Below are positions 57,981 to 64,000 of a stretch of DNA of 64,000 bases, in pieces. The notes under the pieces were generated by a model that was given only the letters and a program-made list of their open reading frames with translations, did not search any database and was not told where the DNA came from. Source of the stretch: Margaritispora aquatica (Eukaryota > Ascomycota > Leotiomycetes > Helotiales > Discinellaceae). Position 1 is the first letter of the stretch. Each line of letters opens with the position of its first letter. The DNA lies in the NCBI GenBank assembly GCA_007644065.1, contig VJWN01000001.1, positions 3,238,340 to 3,302,339 on the forward strand, read 5' to 3'. Made by a program: the position numbers and the translations under genes.

Positions 57981-60228
57981 TCACACCAACAACAGATTAT
58001 ACTCACTCAGCAGCAAATTATTCTGCCAACTCCATCCCTGACAACTCTCCCTCCTACTCTTCCAAATCTTCTCCATAAGCGGTAACAGCTTCCCTCTATG
58101 CTCCATGCTTCTCTCTTTGACAGGACTCTTCCCTAACACGTCCCGAAACCACTCCTCCTCTTCCTCACCCTTAGCATTGCAGCCCAGCACATACAGTGGA
58201 AACACCACTGCATGCATCAAATCAGGTGGCATGTGCGTCCTCAGAAGCAGCATCGCCTCGGCCATTGTAGCAGCCAAGGACGTCGAGCCCGTGTCGAAGC
58301 CGTAGACGACGAGATGTAGATACACTGATGCCGCGAGCCCGAAAATGCGTGTGATAAGCAGAGGATGGTAAATAGCCGGCACGTGTGCATCCGCGACAGC
58401 CAGACTCTCCAGACAATCTGCTGTCAGGCCCTCCGCAATAACAGCCCTTATACCCTCAGCCTTCTCCTCCAAATCTTCAGGCTTCAAACTCCCGTGCAAG
58501 AGACCGATCATCTTCCACTCGTGTAGCGTGGCGATCATCCCAATCTGAGCAACGACCCAGTTCTTGACACCAATGATTTCCTCAAGTTTCAGCGGCGAGG
58601 TGGACGCGATGGTCAGGGAGTGGAAGCCTAAAAGGCGTGGGGTCTTGCCGCCTGTGACTGAGGAAAGGACGTCGAGCCATATGAGCACCCCGCACAGGAA
58701 GCGAAAGGTTGCCACATCTTCAGTGACAACGCCTTCGCCATGCATTTGGCGGAGTTCAGAGGTGGAGATCACTTCGAGGGAGTCTGTTAGATTGAGTGTC
58801 GCCGCTTGCTTTTCGTAGCTAGATCTAAACATATCCGTGGCTGCACGTAGGTGTATATGCCAGGTGTCGCCTCTACCAGCGAATAGCTGTAGTTATCATT
58901 AGTATATATTTCATGTTTTTCTTCTTCTTCAAATTCTCTCCATATGATCACAGTGAGTAACAAGCGAGTTTGGACAAGGAAACCTGCACAAACCTCAAAA
59001 TAAGTCAACTGTACCACACCCCCCATAAATCCCAACGTATCACTCGGACACTTCTGCTCCCCTAACCACCTCTTACTATTCTCAATGTGCTCCTGAAACG
59101 CCGCAAGCGACATCTGAATATGCCTTTCCTGAGCCGGACAACCCACCCAATTCTCTCCTCCCCTAAAATTCTGCAAGTGCCTTTGACCTCCACACGCCGC
59201 TTCGATCACCTCGCCATAGACCACAACACCGTGGTGATAGGAGCTCAGCGCCAATGCGGCGTGATATAGAGGCTTGGTGCGCAGCAGGCAGGAGAGGAAC
59301 CATCCTCGTCCGCCGGACAGGATCGATGGGTGGTACATGGGATATTGGAGCGGGAAGACGTGATCCAGGAAGTGCATGAGGAGCATGCCGTCTGAGGGAG
59401 CGATGGTTGGTGCGGAGGGTTCTTCGAGTGTCGATGTTGCTGCAGTGATATGACCGCTTAGTTCGGAAGCGGGTGAGTGAGAGGCGCGTGATGTTGATGT
59501 TCTGAGGTCGGCTTCGGGACTTGTGCCTAGCGATGAGGTTGTGCCGTGCGGTTCTGATGTTGAACCTGGGCTGGAAGATGTACGAACGACGTTGAGATTC
59601 ATATTGTCATCTTTTGGTGCAGGGGCGAGACGGATATCTTCTCTTGCTTTGGAAGCTTCCTTCTCACGCCCTCGAGCGGTTAGTGAGAAACCAAACCGAC
59701 CCTTCCTGCGACTTTGGTATTGTTAGCTTTCCGTCATGAAATTCTCAACTTATATACTTCTCGGAAGAATCTAAATCTGCACTCCTCGGTTGATTCCTCT
59801 CAATATCCCCTCTTCTCCTCCCACTTTGCTCAGCACTCCCTTTCCTCACCTCTTATCTTTCCTCTATTCCTACCACAACCTGCTTCGTTAATAGTCTCTA
59901 CCCCTCTTCCCCTTACCCACCCAAACTCCAAACTCCAAGATCCAAATCGCAAAACCAAACCATACCCCTTACAAATCTCAAAAGCTCAACCCAAACAACC
60001 AAAAAAAGAAACATACCTAGTAAGCTTCACAATGCCCTTGATGCTCTCCGCCATCTTCTTCTCCCTCTCCCCGCCATCCATCCACTCGGGCTTAGCCCCA
60101 TACCCATAGCACGTAATCGTAAGGCCATCACATGTATTGCACGTCGGGTGTCGCTCGTCGCACTTTTTGCGGCGGAGACGACATGTCCAGCAGCCTTGTT
60201 TGGAGCGAAGAGGGCCGGGGTGTGCCAT
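57981..60228 (-). CDS. Zn(II)2Cys6 fungal transcription factor
   Basis: Nuclear DNA-binding regulator. Exons 60228-60017, 59705-58994 and 58886-57981 join to 609 aa. The binuclear zinc cluster is at the N-terminus with all six cysteines (13, 16, 23, 30, 33, 40; CWTCRLRRKKCDE...CNTCDGLTITC). The CDGLxITCYGYG form is typical of the group carrying the fungal-specific domain Fungal_trans_2 (DUF3468). Splicing at LTR-KGRFGFSLTARGRE follows directly. A Ser/Thr-rich spacer (about 100-160) leads into the mainly helical regulatory region (from HFLDHVFPLQYPMYHP on). The first intron (311 bases) is long for this region; the second is 107. No neighbouring biosynthetic cluster indicates its target genes. 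Confidence 0.9.
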
Positions 60229-61128
60229 GGCTGTTTGGGCTCTTGATCTTTTCTTCTTCTTATCGTTTGAGAGGTAGTGAGGTGGGTAGGTAAGAGCTGG
60301 CTTAGTCTCTTTGCTTGAATGAAGCAGAACTGGATTGGGCTGGCGATTTCCTGATTGTCCTGATTCTCATGTCCTGCACTGGCTCGCCTGTCCTTATTTC
60401 CTTCCTTCCGACTAGTGAGTGTCAATCAACCGTCTCAATTATCTAAAAAAAAAACGGTGACCTAATGTGTCTCCCCTTAGTAACTGTATATAATCAAGCA
60501 CTGTTGTCACAAACGTAGGTGTAAAGATGAGTTAGGTGCCTGAGTTGAGTTGAATTGAGATGAGATGAGATGAGACGAAATCTTGTCGAGTGGATGAAAG
60601 CATGATCATGAGAATCAGGGGTATCCAGGTCACGTTTTTCGATTTTGCATGACCTGCTTTGAAATCCGGATGATGAAACGTTGGGGCATTGAAGAGAAAG
60701 AACACTAAAGTGCCCTCTAAAAAGAAATAGTTACTAGATTCAAAAGACGAGAGCACCTGTGCAGATGAGATAAGATGAGGTTGACAGTGTTGCACATCAG
60801 CGAAGAGAAGAATTAATTATTTATGGCTATGTAGTTTTTGACGTATGCACGCTTGCTCGCTCGTTCACCTTTTCTGAAATACGAGCTCCCCAGAATGAAC
60901 ACCAGACGGAAAGCAAAAACCCAACCTGCCACAATCATAATGCATGCTAATACCTAATACAATCAATCTTCCAACCCAACAATCCCAATACCATTCAAAT
61001 GCACAAAAGGCCCCTCCAATGCTTGTCATAGAGCTCATCATCCGTTGCGCCTGCATTGAGAGTTTCCCGAATTGAGTACTAAGATCCACGCGCAAAGCTG
61101 GCATTAAGCAGACCGCGAACCAATTCAA
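60229..61128. other. Intergenic
   Basis: 900 bases: promoter of the Zn-cluster gene and the 3' region of the F-box gene. TGAGATGAGATGAGA at about 60556-60574 is a short tandem GAGAT repeat. No gene. Confidence 0.55.
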
Positions 61129-63131
61129 TCACATCTTGAACATGTAATGTCCATACTAAACACAGGTCAATATTGACACTCATGGAATGTAATGGTTCAG
61201 GATAAACTCACCATACCACCAACCTCTGCCCTCGCAACAGCCACCTTTCTCATGCCCCAATAAGTAGCACCCCACTTCCACTCTCTCCCACCATTATCAT
61301 CTGATCCAGGCTCTCCCTCCTTCTTGACCCTCACGAGCCAATAGCGTCTACTCAGCTCCTTCACACACCAGCCAACTCTCTTTAGCACCGCTTCAGACCT
61401 CACGATACGCTTCTTGACGTCCTCACTCATCTCCAAGACTTCAAGTGGGTATGCAGTCGGCTTGAGCAATGGACAGTACATGCCAAACAAGGTACCGAGA
61501 TCGAGTTGTGCGGCTGTGAGGTCGGATACGTCGAGATAGCGAAGTGAATGAGGTATCCAAGCCAGTTGCTCCTCGATTGAAGCTGATTCGGGCGGTACGA
61601 AGAGATGTTGGATGTCAGACAGGTCGAGATTTCTACCCAAGGCCAATTCTTCAAGGTGTTTCGTGAGAGGGACAAATAGATCGATGTGTTGTGAAATCAT
61701 CTTACTTCCTTTCAGATTTAAAGATCGCAGGCTCTTGGGAAGATGTGGCAGTATTTCCGTGATCTCCTCGCTTGTAAAGAGCTCATTTGATTTGACATCC
61801 ACAGCAAGATTGAGGTATACAAGAGATCTGGCTGCTGGGTGGTTAATCAGAAAGTCTACCACAGACTCGCCTGTCAAACAGCTGCATTTGGCAAGATTGA
61901 GGTGTGTCAATCTAGCAGTATGTGGAATGGAATGAAGAGCTGTGTTTGTAATGCGTGTGTGTGCAACATCGAGATGAGTAAGATATCGCATTCTCGGAAG
62001 TAAAGTCTCGTAGACGAAGCCCTCCAGGATTGTACATTCATGCAAACTAAGTCGAGTGATTGGAAGGACCTGAGGAAGAGCCGAAGATTTGATAACGCTT
62101 TGGAAAGCGTTCTTGAACTTCTCCCTCGAGCAAGCACAAAAGTCTAGCGCCTTGAGTGTAGACAGTCCACAAAACAGCTTTTCAATGACGCTTGAACTAA
62201 GATCTTCCTCAACGTGCTCAATAGCTAGGAACTCCTTCAGATTCGGAGTGAGATTGAGGCATTGAAGGATAGTCTCTGGGATCAAGTGGCGAGTTTCTGC
62301 ACGCTCACGCCCTGTCATTCCCGCGCATCGTGGGTTGAAGTGTGAGAAGTCGAGGCGGCGGACAATGCTTCCGAGGGACTCATGCTCGGCAATTTGAGCA
62401 AGGAATTTGGCAAAGATCCGTGAATGAGGAATGGTGATTTGGGCGTAGAGCGTGGATAGTGTTGCAACATGCATAGTACGGGAAGTCAGCAAAAGAGACA
62501 TCAAATCGATGTTTCTAGCTGTGATACCACCAGGTGGAATATCTGTGGCCAATTGATCGATGATTTGTTCTAAAGTTTGTTAGCAGGAGACAAGACCTCT
62601 TGTGGGATGCGACGTACTGAGCAGTTCGACAGGTAACAACTCGAACGCACTTCGTCCGGGAGCTTCACGGCCAGTCGTCGCCGGAAAATCGATGTCCATT
62701 GGGTTGGCGTCTTGCTTGGAAGTTGTCCACTCCCAGCGTCTCAAGGCTCTCAAATCACCAAAACTCCTGCTCGCGATACGTCCTCCGATATTAATTCCCT
62801 TCCAACCCTTAAAACCATCGCAAGGGCAAACAAATGGCTGAAGGAGACTTTGTGGATTAGTCAACATTCCTCCCCCAACTTCAGGAGTTCTTGTGCCGGC
62901 AGAGGACTCGTCGTCAATAGCTTCTTCGTTAGAAAAAGATTCGTTTCGCAAATAGCTGCTCGTATTTGATGTTGTGAAGCTCTGTGCTATCCCAGAATTT
63001 GACTCCTTGATACTGGAGAAACTTGTTCGATCGACTCGTTCTTTCGTTGATATGATGTCTTTTGTAGCCACGTCGCGAGTCTGTGAAGGTGCGACCTTCC
63101 GCGATTGCACTGGTATTTCATTGATTGCCAT
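61129..63131 (-). CDS. F-box/leucine-rich repeat protein
   Basis: Probable substrate receptor of an SCF ubiquitin ligase. Exons 63131-62618, 62569-61212 and 61155-61129 give 632 aa. The N-terminal 165 residues are Ser/Thr-rich and disordered. The F-box-like motif FELLPVELLKQIIDQL spans the first intron (about 165-180) and is followed by LLLTSRTMHVATLSTLYAQI. Leucine-rich repeats run from about 230 to 500 (LKALDFCACSREKF, LTHLDVAHTRITN, LTHLNLAKCSCLTG, LRSLNLKGSKMI, LRYLDVSDL). The last nine-codon exon (YGHYMFKM) is chosen because GTGAGT after GGM and GTTTAG fit well. Without that splice the frame would end five codons later at 61197 (628 aa). The substrate is unknown. Confidence 0.85.
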
Positions 63132-64000
63132 TTTGAAGAGATAGATAAGTAGCGAAGCGAAGAGATCCGGATAGGATGAAGAGTGATGCCACGTCCAAGT
63201 GACACAAGTTCCGAATAAGAGACGGTGAACTTTTGAATTCAACAAACTCACAATACTCGCAAGCCAAGAACGATGGACTTGAAGTGCGTGGTGCTCACAC
63301 GGCCTTTTGTTTGGACCACTTTGTTGTGCAGTGTTGGTACGGTGAGGTAGTTAGTGCAGTAGTCAAGGTTTCGTCGTCAATTCTTCTTTGTCACGAACCC
63401 CTCGGTTTTAGTCAAGACAACCTCCGACACGTTTCCCCGCAAAACACTACCCCGGATTCGAATTGTGATGGAATAATAGTCAATCTGCGACTGGCAACCA
63501 AGGATGACAGCTATGCAAGTATGGAAAGGGGAAATATAACAACAATAATTTGCATGCAGGTTATTTGATGTCACGGGCTATGAAAGATTTTATAGGGAGA
63601 ATGACGAACAAGCGATTGAGTAATGCAAATAAGGGGAACTTAAAAAAATAGGAAAAGAATGTACAAGCCTTGTGATAGAAGTCAGCTTCGAGCCTTCGAA
63701 GGCGTTTGCGCCCGGAAGTCGGAGCGAAAAGCCAAAGGAAAGAAAGCGGATGGAAAGAATGGAGAAAAACTGGAGAATATAAAATGGCAGTGACAGCTGG
63801 GCGCCAATAGTCAATTGCCAAGGCGATGGAGGAGGAGAAGCGAGGAGAAGTCTTCAATATCCTTTGTCATAAGAAATCAGAAGATATGGAAATCCAGGAT
63901 ATCCAGGATGTCCAGGGCAGTGAAGGCAAAGGCAGATTCTTAACCTAGGCCTTTCAGAAACGACGCGTGATCATATCTGATCATCAGGTTCGGGATCCAT
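63132..64000. other. Intergenic to right edge
   Basis: 869 bases upstream of the F-box gene. No convincing gene. CCAGGATATCCAGGATGTCCAGGG at about 63894-63917 is a short imperfect tandem repeat. Confidence 0.5.

Noticed and set aside
1..64000. CRISPR arrays, insertion sequences, prophage, operons
   Set aside because: The window is a fungal nuclear sequence with spliced genes. No spaced repeats, transposase or integrase frames were found.

Overview
The window looks like the nuclear genome of a filamentous ascomycete (Pezizomycotina). Genes are split by short introns, mostly 44-110 bases, with GTAAGT/GTATGT-type donors and CTAAC/CTGAC-like branch points. Fungus-typical families are present: an RTA1-like membrane protein, a Zn(II)2Cys6 regulator, an S10 carboxypeptidase and a GH17 wall glucanase. 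A leotiomycete is my guess from the general look of the proteins; the sequence does not prove it. I joined exons by hand, and each spliced model below closes in frame except where a break is stated.

Left part (1-20 kb). The end of a V-ATPase subunit a gene enters from the left edge and is followed by a PLP aminotransferase. Then comes the most unusual region, 4.5-19.9 kb. It holds three giant proteins: a DUF6603-like protein of 1652 aa on the minus strand, and uncharacterised proteins of 1371 and 1223 aa on the plus strand. Between the last two is a claudin-like four-span membrane protein on the minus strand. The genes form two divergent pairs that share promoter regions, and the 10-mer GTGGCTGCAG occurs in both of these regions (once and twice). 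The giant proteins have no secretion signal or membrane segment that I can see. From memory, and unchecked, they resemble large uncharacterised bacterial proteins that I associate with DUF6603 genes. I regard this as the candidate undescribed system.

Middle (20-46 kb). In order: a secreted serine carboxypeptidase, a polytopic membrane protein, an RTA1-like protein, a gene-poor stretch of about 3 kb, an ING/PHD chromatin protein (Pho23-like), an Old Yellow Enzyme-type oxidoreductase, a short basic protein, two neighbouring small Cys-rich genes (the second needs a frameshift), a 1315-aa AT-hook protein without introns, and a catalase.

Right part (46-64 kb). In order: tRNA-Thr(AGT) with a 10-base intron, an HSL-type alpha/beta hydrolase, a Ser-rich secreted-protein gene broken by one in-frame TGA, an AT-rich island that may have suffered repeat-induced point mutation (RIP), a modular GH17 glucanase, an AMID-like FAD oxidoreductase, a Zn(II)2Cys6 transcription factor and an F-box/LRR protein. 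Apart from the giant-protein cluster, the neighbours look like ordinary, independently acting fungal genes.
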